Shown here: positions 34,310 to 41,832 of the stretch, in pieces
Position numbering within the stretch: position 1 is the first letter of the stretch
Layout: each line of letters opens with the position of its first letter
Source of the DNA: F23-B02 sp963650165
GTDB taxonomy: Bacteria; Bacillota; Clostridia; Oscillospirales; Oscillospiraceae
Assembly (NCBI GenBank): GCA_963650165.1
Contig: CAVJKX010000011.1
Location: 1 to 58,032 of the forward strand
Direction: 5' to 3'
DNA: 58,032 bases
The notes under the pieces: model-generated
Seen by the model: the letters and a program-made list of their open reading frames with translations, nothing else
Told to the model about the DNA's origin: nothing
The model's database searches: none
Made by a program: the position numbers and the translations under genes

Positions 34310-34338
34310 AAAACTCCCGGCCGCCGGCCGGGAGTTTT
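34310..34338. terminator. Bidirectional intrinsic terminator
   Basis: AAAACTCCCGGCC/GGCCGGGAGTTTT with a GCC loop, between the convergent guaB and cysE genes. Confidence 0.9.
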
Positions 34339-34340
34339 AA

Positions 34341-34982
34341 CTATTTCTCCATATTCTGAAGCCTTGTGTTCATCTCGCACAGGGCTTTTCTTATCGCCGC
34401 AAGCTCCTCGGCGACGGGGTCGGAGATGCTGACCTGATCGACCTCGCTTGCGTAATCGACCTTGACGCCCTTGCGCTTTACGACGCGGGCGGGTATGCCG
34501 ACGGCGGTGCTGTCGGGCGGTATCTCGCCGAGGACGACGGAGTTTGCCGCAATACGGCTGTTGTCGCCGACCTTAAAGGGGCCGAGCACCTTTGCGCCGG
34601 TTCCGATGAGGACGTTGTTGCCGATGGTCGGGTGGCGCTTGCCGCTGTCCTTGCCCGTACCGCCGAGGGTAACGCCGTGATATATCAGGCAGTCGTCGCC
34701 GATCTCGGCGGTCTCGCCGATGACGATGCCCATGCCGTGGTCGATGACGAGGCGGCGGCCGATCTTCGCGCCGGGGTGTATCTCGATGCCGGTGCGGTGG
34801 CGGCTTATCTGGGATATCACGCGCGCAAGGAACATGAGATTGTGCTCATAGCACCAGTGGGCGCGGCGGTGATAGCTCACGGCCTTGACGCCGGGGTATA
34901 AAAGCAGCACCTCAAAGGGGTTTTTCGCCGCCGGATCGCGCTGAAGATATGCATTTACGGTCTCAAGCAGTTCGTCAAACAT
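34341..34982 (-). CDS. cysE: Serine O-acetyltransferase
   Basis: 213 residues. The left-handed beta-helix hexapeptide repeats run from GIEIHPGAKIGRRLVIDHGMGIVIGETAEIGDDCLIYHGVTLGG to KVGDNSRIAANSVVLGEIPPDSTAVG, with the catalytic His in the IDHGMG and YHGVTLGG motifs. It transfers acetyl from acetyl-CoA to serine, giving O-acetylserine for CysK. The start overlaps the cysK stop by one base (TGATG). It shares the cysteine-leader transcript with cysK. Confidence 0.94.
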   Translation of the reverse strand: MFDELLETVNAYLQRDPAAKNPFEVLLLYPGVKAVSYHRRAHWCYEHNLMFLARVISQISRHRTGIEIHPGAKIGRRLVIDHGMGIVIGETAEIGDDCLIYHGVTLGGTGKDSGKRHPTIGNNVLIGTGAKVLGPFKVGDNSRIAANSVVLGEIPPDSTAVGIPARVVKRKGVKVDYASEVDQVSISDPVAEELAAIRKALCEMNTRLQNMEK

Positions 34983-35920
34983 CAGCTCTCGCTCTCCTTA
35001 AACATGGGACTGGACAGGTATCTCTCGCCGGTGTCCGGCAGGAGCGCCACGATGCATTTGCCCGCGTTTTCGGGGCGCTTTGCAAGCTCGACTGCGGCAT
35101 GCAGCGCAGCGCCGGAGCTTATACCGGCAAGAATGCCCTCGCGCGCGGCAAGAGCTCTGCCGGCTGCATACGCCTCCTCGTCGGAGACTGTGATGATCTC
35201 GTCATAGATGTCTCTGTCGAGAGCCTTGGGAATGAAGTTTGCGCCGATGCCCTGAAGTCCGTGCGGGCCTGCGTGACCCTCGGACAGCAGCGGCGAGGTT
35301 CTGGGCTCGACGGCGACTATTTTTACGCTGCCCTTGCGGCTTTTGAGGTACTGCCCCACGCCGCTTATCGTGCCGCCCGTGCCGACGCCCGCGACGAAGA
35401 TATCGACCTTGCCGTCGGTATCCTCCCAGATCTCGGGGCCGGTCGTGACCCTGTGCGCGGCGGGGTTGGCCGGGTTTTCAAACTGGCCGAGGATAAGTGC
35501 GCCGGGGATGGATGCCTTGAGCTCCTCCGCCTTTTCAACGGCGCCCGCCATGCCCTTTCTGCCCTCCGTGAGCACAAGCTCCGCTCCGTAGGCGGTCATG
35601 AGCAGCCGGCGCTCGACGCTCATGCTGTCGGGCATTACGATGATGACCCTGTATCCGCGCGACGCGCCTATCGACGCAAGGCCGATGCCCGTGTTGCCGC
35701 TGGTGGGCTCAATTATAGTGCCGCCGGCGGCCAGCAGGCCCTTTGCCTCGGCATCGTCGAGCATCGCCTTTGCGACGCGGTCCTTTGACGAGCCTGCGGG
35801 GTTGAACATCTCGAGCTTGGCCAGAAGCCTTGCGCAGAGCCTGTTTTCATCCTCGATGTTTCTCAGCTCCATGAGCGGCGTGCGCCCCGTGAGCTCCGAT
35901 ACTGACTTGTAGATTTTCAT
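34982..35920 (-). CDS. cysK: Cysteine synthase (O-acetylserine sulfhydrylase)
   Basis: 312 residues. The PLP lysine is in PAGSSKDRVAKAML, the substrate-binding loop is PTSGNTGIGLASIGASRGY, the PLP-phosphate loop is GVGTGGTISG and QGIGANFIPKALD follows. It makes L-cysteine from O-acetylserine and sulfide. The ATG at 35920 follows GAGGGAAGA. A terminator and a small Cys-rich leader gene precede it, so its transcription is likely attenuated by cysteine supply. Confidence 0.95.
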   Translation of the reverse strand: MKIYKSVSELTGRTPLMELRNIEDENRLCARLLAKLEMFNPAGSSKDRVAKAMLDDAEAKGLLAAGGTIIEPTSGNTGIGLASIGASRGYRVIIVMPDSMSVERRLLMTAYGAELVLTEGRKGMAGAVEKAEELKASIPGALILGQFENPANPAAHRVTTGPEIWEDTDGKVDIFVAGVGTGGTISGVGQYLKSRKGSVKIVAVEPRTSPLLSEGHAGPHGLQGIGANFIPKALDRDIYDEIITVSDEEAYAAGRALAAREGILAGISSGAALHAAVELAKRPENAGKCIVALLPDTGERYLSSPMFKESES

Positions 35921-35950
35921 TTTTCTTCCCTCTGATCTGAAATTTGGCGT

Positions 35951-35981
35951 AAAAAAACGACGATGCATAATAGCATCGCCG
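35951..35981 (-). terminator. Attenuator terminator between the Cys leader peptide and cysK
   Basis: On the minus strand CGGCGATGC (35981-35973) pairs with GCATCGTCG (35966-35958) around TATTAT, followed by TTTTTTT. It lies 26 bases after the leader peptide stop codon and about 30 bases before the cysK start. The 5' arm GCGGCGAT can instead pair, with wobbles, with GTCGTCGC from the last Arg codons of the leader, giving a mutually exclusive antiterminator. Confidence 0.85.
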
Positions 35982-36006
35982 CTGCAAATATGGCTTTAAC
36001 ACCGTA

Positions 36007-36090
36007 TCAAGGCATGCGACGACGCCGGCATCGACAAGCGCAGATGCCACAACAGCAGCTATTGACGGTCATTACGTTTGCGGTATGCAC
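36007..36090 (-). CDS. Cysteine-rich leader peptide (27 residues), candidate attenuator of cysK-cysE
   Basis: GTG start at 36090 with AAAGGAG eight bases upstream, TGA stop at 36009-36007. The peptide contains NSCCCGICACRCRRRMP: six Cys in ten positions (residues 12, 13, 14, 17, 19, 21), then Arg codons. It sits between a near-consensus promoter and an intrinsic terminator in front of cysteine biosynthesis genes. This is the arrangement of amino-acid leader peptides in the trp/his style. Predicted mechanism: low Cys-tRNA stalls the ribosome on the Cys codons, leaving the Arg-codon segment free to sequester the terminator arm; ample Cys lets the ribosome reach the stop and cover that segment, so transcription ends. 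The regulatory role is inferred. Confidence 0.75.
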   Translation of the reverse strand: MHTANVMTVNSCCCGICACRCRRRRMP

Positions 36091-36106
36091 GATCGCCGCT
36101 CCTTTC

Positions 36107-36115
36107 AATTCCTAT
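36107..36115. promoter_or_regulatory. AATTCCTAT half-site in the cysK leader
   Basis: The same 9-mer that occurs twice in front of the rrf2 gene (17443-17451 and inverted 17486-17494). Here it lies 28 bases downstream of the cysK operon -10 element, a position suited to repression. Only one copy is seen. Confidence 0.4.
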
Positions 36116-36142
36116 TTGGTAAATGGGGTTTTACCGTATGTT

Positions 36143-36171
36143 ATAATACGCCATAGCTCGGCATTTGTCAA
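36143..36171 (-). promoter_or_regulatory. Promoter of the cysteine leader-cysK-cysE operon
   Basis: On the minus strand TTGACA (36171-36166), exactly 17 bases, TATTAT (36148-36143). A GGTAAA/TTTACC hairpin sits in the first 30 bases of the predicted transcript, before the leader ribosome-binding site. Confidence 0.8.
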
Positions 36172-36264
36172 CAGCACTTGCAAAAAATCTGTCAAGGGTA
36201 TATAAACTTCTTAACACAGTCTTTATGCAAGCTATGTTATAATTAACTCATGACAGGTGATCGT

Positions 36265-37344
36265 ATGAAAAAGAACAAAACTCTCGGCAGCGGCTGGAGG
36301 ATAGTGCGCAACTGGATCGTGCTCGTGCTTGTTTTGGCCGTGGCATGGGTGGTGTGCTCCTCGCTCAGCAGCGTCGGAACGACGGACAGCTTCGTTCCGA
36401 TGATATTCATTCTCGCCGTTCTCATAGTGTCCATCGTGACCGACGGATATTTTTACGGCATACTCGCCTCGGTGGTGAGCGTTATCGGCGTTAACTACGC
36501 CTTTACCTTCCCGTATATGAAGCTCAACTTCTCCATTTACGGCTACCCGATAACCTTTCTTACGATGCTCACCGTTTCCATCGTCATATCCACGCTCACG
36601 ACGCGCTCGAGGGAGCGTGAAAAGCTCCGGCACGAGGCCGCGCAGTCGAAGCTGCGAGCGGACCTGCTGCGCGCCATATCGCATGATCTGCGCACTCCGC
36701 TGACCTCCATAATCGGCTCTATCGACACGGTCATAAACGAGGATGAGCACATTTCGCACGATGAGCGCATCGAGCTTCTCGGGGACGCAAAGCAGGACGC
36801 CGAGTGGCTCGTGAGAATGGTCGAAAACCTGCTGTCGATAACGCGCATAAGCGGCAAGGAGCAGGCGAGCATAGAAAAAAGCCCCGAGCTTGTCGAGGAG
36901 ATACTCGGCGAGTGCATCGCCAATTTCAAAAAGCGCTATCCTGACGTGAGCATCAGGATCAGCATTCCGGACGAGCCGCTGATGGTGAGCGTTGACGCGA
37001 TGCTCATCCAGCAGGTCATAACAAATCTTCTGGATAACGCGGCAAAGCACGCCGAGGGCATGACCGAGCTTCGGCTCGACGTCACGCGCAGCGGCGATCA
37101 GGCGCTCATCTCGGTTTCGGATAACGGCGCGGGACTCGATCCCGCGATAATCCCCGTCATTTTCCGCGGTCATATAGACCCGGAAAGCGGGAAAACATAC
37201 GACAGCAACCGTTTCCGCGGCATAGGGCTTGCGGCATGCCAGGCCATAGTCACGGCCCACGGCGGAACGATAAGCGCGGCAAACCGCCCCGAAGGCGGCG
37301 CCGTTTTCAGTTTCACATTACCCATGGAGGAGAATGAAGAATGA
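36265..37344 (+). CDS. Sensor histidine kinase, KdpD C-terminal type (no KdpD/USP input domains)
   Basis: 359 residues from ATG 36265 (AGGTGA upstream; an ATG 15 bases earlier is also possible). Four hydrophobic spans at about 16-110 match the DUF4118 membrane module of KdpD. The dimerisation helix carries ISHDLRTPLTSIIGSID with His140. The ATPase domain has the N-box QVITNLLDNAAKHA, then SDNGAGLD and FRGIGLAACQAIVTAHGG. The N-terminal KdpD kinase-like and USP domains found in full-length KdpD are missing. No kdpABC genes are nearby, so its signal and targets are unknown. Its stop overlaps the response regulator gene. Confidence 0.88.
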   Translation: MKKNKTLGSGWRIVRNWIVLVLVLAVAWVVCSSLSSVGTTDSFVPMIFILAVLIVSIVTDGYFYGILASVVSVIGVNYAFTFPYMKLNFSIYGYPITFLTMLTVSIVISTLTTRSREREKLRHEAAQSKLRADLLRAISHDLRTPLTSIIGSIDTVINEDEHISHDERIELLGDAKQDAEWLVRMVENLLSITRISGKEQASIEKSPELVEEILGECIANFKKRYPDVSIRISIPDEPLMVSVDAMLIQQVITNLLDNAAKHAEGMTELRLDVTRSGDQALISVSDNGAGLDPAIIPVIFRGHIDPESGKTYDSNRFRGIGLAACQAIVTAHGGTISAANRPEGGAVFSFTLPMEENEE

Positions 37345-38048
37345 ATATCCGTGACAAAATACTCATCGTTGAAGACGAGCGCAGCATATCAAACTTCCTG
37401 CGCACCATACTCACCTCGAACGATTACGACGTTATCGTCGCACGCTCCGGCGCCGAGGCCTATTCCATGATAACCTCGCACTGCCCCGACCTCATCGTCC
37501 TTGACCTGGGACTTCCCGACATTGACGGGCTCCAGATCATAAAAAGCGTGCGCGAGTGGACGCTTCTGCCCATCGTCGTCGTTTCGGCGCGCGCACACGA
37601 GCGTGACAAGGTCGAGGCGCTCGATCTCGGCGCGGACGACTATATAACAAAGCCCTTCGGCGCGGGCGAGCTTCTTGCGCGCATACGCACCGCGATACGC
37701 CACACACGCACGGGTCTTGCAAACGAGACCATCGCCACCACCGGCAAGTTCAAATCCGGCGAGCTTGAGATCGACTACGACAAGCATCAGGTCCTCGTCG
37801 GCGGGCAGAACGTCGGCCTCACGCAGAACGAGTACAAGATCGTCGCGCTGCTCGGCAAATGCGCCGGAAAGGTGCTGACCTATGACTACATAATAAAGGA
37901 GCTCTGGGGGCCCGGCACGCGCGGCAACAACCAGTCGCTGCGCGTTCATATGGCCAACATCCGCCGCAAGATCGAGAAGAGCCCGGCAGAGCCGCAGTAT
38001 ATCTTCACCGAGATCGGCGTCGGCTACAGAATGGTCGAGGGAGATTGA
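37341..38048 (+). CDS. OmpR/KdpE-family response regulator
   Basis: 235 residues. The receiver domain has the acidic pair EDE near residue 11, phosphoacceptor Asp55 (LIVLDLGLPDIDGL), the Thr/Ser position VVSAR and Lys in YITKPFGAGELLARI. The C-terminal winged helix contains VGLTQNEYKIVALLGKCAGKVLTYDYII and the RVHMANIRRKIE recognition region. It is the cognate partner of the upstream kinase (4-base overlap). KdpE-like in sequence, but without a kdp operon here. Confidence 0.9.
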   Translation: MNIRDKILIVEDERSISNFLRTILTSNDYDVIVARSGAEAYSMITSHCPDLIVLDLGLPDIDGLQIIKSVREWTLLPIVVVSARAHERDKVEALDLGADDYITKPFGAGELLARIRTAIRHTRTGLANETIATTGKFKSGELEIDYDKHQVLVGGQNVGLTQNEYKIVALLGKCAGKVLTYDYIIKELWGPGTRGNNQSLRVHMANIRRKIEKSPAEPQYIFTEIGVGYRMVEGD

Positions 38049-38146
38049 ATATTTACTCCGAGTTTACTAAATTGCACTGAAATTGCGGTATAATTTATTT
38101 ATATCGCAATTTTTATATCTCAATATCACAGCAGGAAGGTGAAACA

Positions 38147-39019
38147 ATGAGTCGCTTTTTCAAGGAGCAGCTTTTCCCCATCATAATGATAATCATCGGC
38201 GCGGGCTGCGCCGCGTTTTCCATCGAGTGCTTTCTTATCCCGAACACGATACTCGACGGCGGCGTGACGGGCGTGAGCATGATGATAAACTACCTGTCAG
38301 GCATCAGCCTGAGCATACTCGTCATAGTCATAAACATCCCGTTTTTCTTCGTGGGCTATAAGGCGCTGGGCAAGCGCTTTCTCCTGCGCGCCGTCATAGC
38401 GATGGCCGCGTTTTCCGGCTTTCTGGAGCTGTGCAAGCTCATACCCTCGGTGACGAGCTCCGAGCTGCTGGCCGTCGTGTTCGGCGGAGTTCTGCTGGGC
38501 GTGGGCGTCGGCACGGTGCTGCGACACGGCGGCTGCCTTGACGGTACGGAGATCGCCGCGATGCTGCTTTCCAAAAATGTAAGCGCCTCGACCGGTCAGA
38601 TCATATTCATGATAAACATTTTCATCTACATAACCGCCGGTATACTCTTCGGCTGGGACAGGGCGATGCTCTCGCTGCTGACCTACTTCATCACCTTCAA
38701 GATCATAGACCTCGTGCAGGAGGGCATGGAGCAGGCCAAGGCCGCGATGATAATAACCGACCATGCAAACGACATTGCCGACAGCATTTATCAGCAACTC
38801 GGCCGCACCTGCACCTTCATCTCCGCAGAGGGGCTCGTCTCCGGCAGCACGAAAACCGTTCTGTACTGCGTGATAACCCGTGTTGAGGTCAGCCAGCTCA
38901 AGCGCATAATAAGCGAGGCCGACGTGAGCGCCTTCGTGACCATATCCGAGGTATCCGAGATAATCGGAAACCACATAAAAAACAGCGGCGCTATTGACGA
39001 AAAGACGCAGAAACAGTAA
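38147..39019 (+). CDS. YitT family membrane protein (DUF161/DUF2179)
   Basis: 290 residues. About five to six membrane spans come first, with the family motifs FLIPNTILDGGVTGVSMMINYLSG and VLRHGGCLDGTEIAAMLLSKN. The C-terminal DUF2179 domain is AMIITDHANDIADSIYQQLGRTCTFISAEG..SGSTKTVLYCVITRVEVSQLKRII. Function is not established for the family; an ion or small-molecule carrier is often supposed. The start has GGAAGGTG. The gap to the next gene is 34 bases. Confidence 0.88.
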   Translation: MSRFFKEQLFPIIMIIIGAGCAAFSIECFLIPNTILDGGVTGVSMMINYLSGISLSILVIVINIPFFFVGYKALGKRFLLRAVIAMAAFSGFLELCKLIPSVTSSELLAVVFGGVLLGVGVGTVLRHGGCLDGTEIAAMLLSKNVSASTGQIIFMINIFIYITAGILFGWDRAMLSLLTYFITFKIIDLVQEGMEQAKAAMIITDHANDIADSIYQQLGRTCTFISAEGLVSGSTKTVLYCVITRVEVSQLKRIISEADVSAFVTISEVSEIIGNHIKNSGAIDEKTQKQ

Positions 39020-39053
39020 AATAAAAGCAATATCGTTTTCGGAGGATGAGCTC

Positions 39054-39539
39054 ATGGATAAGCGCACAAGCAAGGAAAATTACTACCTCGATATCGCCGA
39101 CGCCGTTTTGCAGCGCTCGACCTGCCTCAGACGCATGTACGGCGCGATAATCGTGCGCAGCGACGAGATCATTTCCACAGGCTACAACGGCGCGCCGCGC
39201 GGCAGGATCAACTGCACCGACGCCGGCCGCTGCGCGAGGGTCGAGATGAAGATACCCTCCGGCGAGCGCTATGAGCTGTGCCGCAGCGTGCACGCCGAGG
39301 CAAACGCGATAATATCCGCGTCCCGCCGCGACATGATCGGCTCGACGCTGTATCTCGTCGGCCGCGACGCGCAGACGCATGAGCTGCTGACCAACGCGAC
39401 GAGCTGCTCGATGTGCCGCCGCCAGGTCATAAACGCCGGCATCGCCCGCGTCATAATCCGCACCGGCACGGACACCTTCAATATCGTCGATGTCGAGGAC
39501 TGGATCAAAAACGACGATTCCTTGCCTTCTCTTTTTTAG
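39054..39539 (+). CDS. dCMP/deoxycytidylate deaminase family protein (ComEB-like)
   Basis: 161 residues from ATG 39054 (CGGAGG upstream). The zinc site is HAE at 80-82 (SVHAEANAI) with Cys118 and Cys121 (SCSMC), and the GYNGAPRG substrate loop is present. It probably deaminates dCMP to dUMP for dTTP synthesis. The stop codon TAG lies within the first unit of a dispersed repeat (39534 onward), suggesting that the repeat inserted at the 3' end and now supplies the last codons. Confidence 0.88.
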   Translation: MDKRTSKENYYLDIADAVLQRSTCLRRMYGAIIVRSDEIISTGYNGAPRGRINCTDAGRCARVEMKIPSGERYELCRSVHAEANAIISASRRDMIGSTLYLVGRDAQTHELLTNATSCSMCRRQVINAGIARVIIRTGTDTFNIVDVEDWIKNDDSLPSLF

Positions 39540-39670
39540 TGGCGCATTGAGGCACCTGCGGATACGCATATTGCAGGTGCACGGTATCGAAACACCGGAA
39601 TAAACAAGAGCATTCCGCGCTTTTTCAGAGGCGCATTGAGGCAACACCTATACGGAGGCTGCCGGGTATA
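39534..39670. repeat. Dispersed repeat element, two imperfect units
   Basis: Unit 1 (39534-39588) and unit 2 (39621-39670) share the AG(A/T)GGCGCATTGAGGCA core with the units at 41.8 and 57.8 kb. A tail-like segment (ATCGAAACACCGGAATAAAC) follows unit 1. The element overlaps the 3' end of the deaminase gene and reaches to about 30 bases before the HAD gene. Confidence 0.65.
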
Positions 39671-39703
39671 ATGTTAAAACAAGATGCTTCACGGAGGAAG
39701 CGT

Positions 39704-40366
39704 ATGAGATATCCATGCCTGGTGCTCGATCACGACGACACGGTCGTTGACAGCACCGCCACGGTCCACTACCCCTGCTTTGTCGAATACTGCGGGATAT
39801 ACCACCCCGAGGTCTGTTACACGCTTGAGGAGTACATAAGATATAATTTCGAGCCCGGCATCGTCGCACTGTTCGGCGACATGATAGGCATGAGCCGCGA
39901 GGAGATGAAGCGCGAGCAGCGCTACTGGAACGCTTACGTCAAGCGGCATGTTCCGCATGCGTATACCGGTATGCGCGAGCTGCTGCTCCGGCACAAGTCG
40001 CTGGGCGGCAGGCTGTGCGTCGTTTCGCACTCGTACACGGAGAACATACTGCGCGACTACCGTGAAAACGGTCTGCCCGAGCCCGACATGGTCTTCGGCT
40101 GGGACAGTCCCGTGCAGGAGCGCAAGCCCAATCCGTACCCGCTCGAGCAGATAATGGAGCGGCTCGGCTTTGCACGCGAGGAGCTGCTCGTTATCGACGA
40201 CCTCAAGCCCGGCTACGACATGGCAAAAAGCTGCGGCGTGAGCTTTGCCGCCGCGGGCTGGGCCTACGACATTCCGGAGATCGAGAGCTTTATGCGGGCA
40301 AACTGCGATAAATATTTCAAAACGGTCGCCGGTCTTTCCGACTTCCTGTTTGACGAGGAGAAGTAA
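39704..40366 (+). CDS. HAD-superfamily phosphatase
   Basis: 220 residues from ATG 39704 (CGGAGGAAG upstream). Motif I is LVLDHDDTVVDST with Asp9 and Asp11, motif II is in VVSHSYTEN, the conserved Lys region is QERKPNPYPLEQIM and motif III/IV is LLVIDDLKPGYDMA. A cap domain lies between motifs I and II. The layout resembles phosphoglycolate phosphatase-like enzymes, but the substrate is unknown. It lies 2 bases before the P-loop/CYTH gene and is probably cotranscribed with it. Confidence 0.85.
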   Translation: MRYPCLVLDHDDTVVDSTATVHYPCFVEYCGIYHPEVCYTLEEYIRYNFEPGIVALFGDMIGMSREEMKREQRYWNAYVKRHVPHAYTGMRELLLRHKSLGGRLCVVSHSYTENILRDYRENGLPEPDMVFGWDSPVQERKPNPYPLEQIMERLGFAREELLVIDDLKPGYDMAKSCGVSFAAAGWAYDIPEIESFMRANCDKYFKTVAGLSDFLFDEEK

Positions 40367-40368
40367 AG

Positions 40369-41475
40369 ATGAGCAAGAAAATTTACCGCGTCGTGCTCAC
40401 GGGAGGCCCCGCCTCCGGCAAGACGACGCTCATAAGCCGCATACTCAAGGAGTTCAAGCAGGATGACGGCTGGCGCGTGATCACCATCCCCGAAACGGCG
40501 ACGGAGCTCATCTCCGGCTTCGGCATAAACCCCTTCGGAGTGTGCATGTCCATGCTCAAGTTCCAGGACTTTGTCATCGCCGACCAGATACACAAGGAAA
40601 AGCTCGCACTCGCGGCGGCGGAGGTCGTGCCGGAGGAAAAGGTGCTGATAGTGTACGACCGCGCACTTCTGGACGATAAGGCGTACATCACCGACGAGGA
40701 ATTTGCGGAAACGCTCATGCGCGTCGGCGGCAAGACCGAGAGCGAGGTGCTCAAGGGCTACGACGCGGTCATTTACCTCGTGACCTGCGCAAAGGGCGCG
40801 GAGTTTGCATATAACCTCGGCAACGAGGCGCGCAGCGAGTCGATAGAGTACGCACGCGAGATCGACGACCGCACCCTGCGCGCGTGGAGCTCGTATCCCG
40901 ACCTGCGCATTATCGACAACTCCGTCAACTTCAAGGACAAGCTCAACCGCGCCGTTCACGAGATCTGCCGCGCGGTCGGTGAGCCTGTGCCGATGCGCAA
41001 AAAGCGCAAGTACCTCATCGCCATGCCTGATATCGCTCTTCTGTGCGAGCGCTACCGCGCCTCGTGCATCGACATGGTGCAGACCTATCTTGCCGTGACG
41101 AACCCCAATATCGAGCGCCGCATCCGGCGTCAGAAGGGCAGCGGCGAGCAGCTGTATTTCTACACCGAGAAGCACTCCCGCCCCGACGGCACGAAGTGGG
41201 TCACGGAAAGGCGCATCACCGAAAAGGAGTACGGCCGCTATATGCTTGAGGCCGACCCCGCGCTGCAAAGCGTGAGCAAGACAAAGTACCGCTTTGTGTA
41301 CGACAGCAGCCGCATCGAGATCGACGTATACCCCTTCTCGGCCGAGCGCGCCGTCATGTTCCGCTATTCGGAAAACCCCGAGCGCGGCGTTCCGCCGGAG
41401 CTTGAGATAATAAGCGATGTCACCGGCAGACCCGAATACAAGAACAAGCAGCTTGCGAAAACGCAGTCGCTGTAG
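40369..41475 (+). CDS. P-loop ATPase/kinase fused to a CYTH-like domain
   Basis: 368 residues. The N-terminal P-loop domain (AAA_28/NadR-kinase-like) has Walker A VVLTGGPASGKTTL (about 9-22) and the acidic motif VLIVYDRALLDDKAYI. From about 215 the protein has CYTH/triphosphate-tunnel features: acidic and basic residues alternating on beta strands (EQLYFYTEKH, WVTERRITEKEYGRYM, TKYRFVYDSSRIEIDVYPF). CYTH proteins bind or hydrolyse nucleoside or inorganic triphosphates. The fusion suggests a nucleotide or polyphosphate kinase/phosphatase role, which fits the adjoining HAD phosphatase. The actual reaction is not known. Confidence 0.78.
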   Translation: MSKKIYRVVLTGGPASGKTTLISRILKEFKQDDGWRVITIPETATELISGFGINPFGVCMSMLKFQDFVIADQIHKEKLALAAAEVVPEEKVLIVYDRALLDDKAYITDEEFAETLMRVGGKTESEVLKGYDAVIYLVTCAKGAEFAYNLGNEARSESIEYAREIDDRTLRAWSSYPDLRIIDNSVNFKDKLNRAVHEICRAVGEPVPMRKKRKYLIAMPDIALLCERYRASCIDMVQTYLAVTNPNIERRIRRQKGSGEQLYFYTEKHSRPDGTKWVTERRITEKEYGRYMLEADPALQSVSKTKYRFVYDSSRIEIDVYPFSAERAVMFRYSENPERGVPPELEIISDVTGRPEYKNKQLAKTQSL

Positions 41476-41483
41476 CATAAAAA

Positions 41484-41518
41484 AAGCACCCGACGGTTCA
41501 AAAAACTGTCGGGTGCTT
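41484..41518. terminator. Bidirectional intrinsic terminator, strongest on the minus strand
   Basis: AAGCACCCGACGGTT/AACTGTCGGGTGCTT with one wobble. On the minus strand it is followed by TTTTTTTATG, supporting a real transcript from the small gene at 41549-41665. On the plus strand the tail is TTAAATAATTAATT. Confidence 0.85.
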
Positions 41519-41548
41519 AAATAATTAATTGGTCGGACTTATTAAAAA

Positions 41549-41665
41549 TTAAAGCAAGAGGTCGCCGAAGATCTGCTTAAGAATGTCAATGGTGAGCTTG
41601 CTGTCGCCGCTGGCACCGCTCCAGTCAAGGATCTTGCCGATTTTTTCAAATATAAACTCTAACAT
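41549..41665 (-). CDS. Small 38-residue peptide of unknown function
   Basis: ATG at 41665 with AAGGAGC eight bases upstream. The peptide (MLEFIFEKIGKILDWSGASG followed by DSKLTIDILKQIFGDLLL) has two short segments with hydrophobic residues spaced as in amphipathic helices, and a net negative charge. There is no cleavable signal. A strong terminator follows on the same strand. I do not recognise it; it could be a secreted or membrane-active peptide, a toxin, or a structural mini-protein. Inverted ATACATG...CATGTAT sequences (41712-41737) lie upstream. Confidence 0.55.
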   Translation of the reverse strand: MLEFIFEKIGKILDWSGASGDSKLTIDILKQIFGDLLL

Positions 41666-41832
41666 TTTGTTTTGCTCCTTCCTAAAAAGCGTTCCTTTTC
41701 TTCCTGTGGCCGATACATGTTTGGAAATAGTCATGTATTTGTATTGCGGCTCGGCCTCTTGCCGTCTCAATTATAAGGACGGAAGTTTTTCGACGGTATT
41801 TCGCATTTCCCGACTGTTTACACTTTGTTTAT

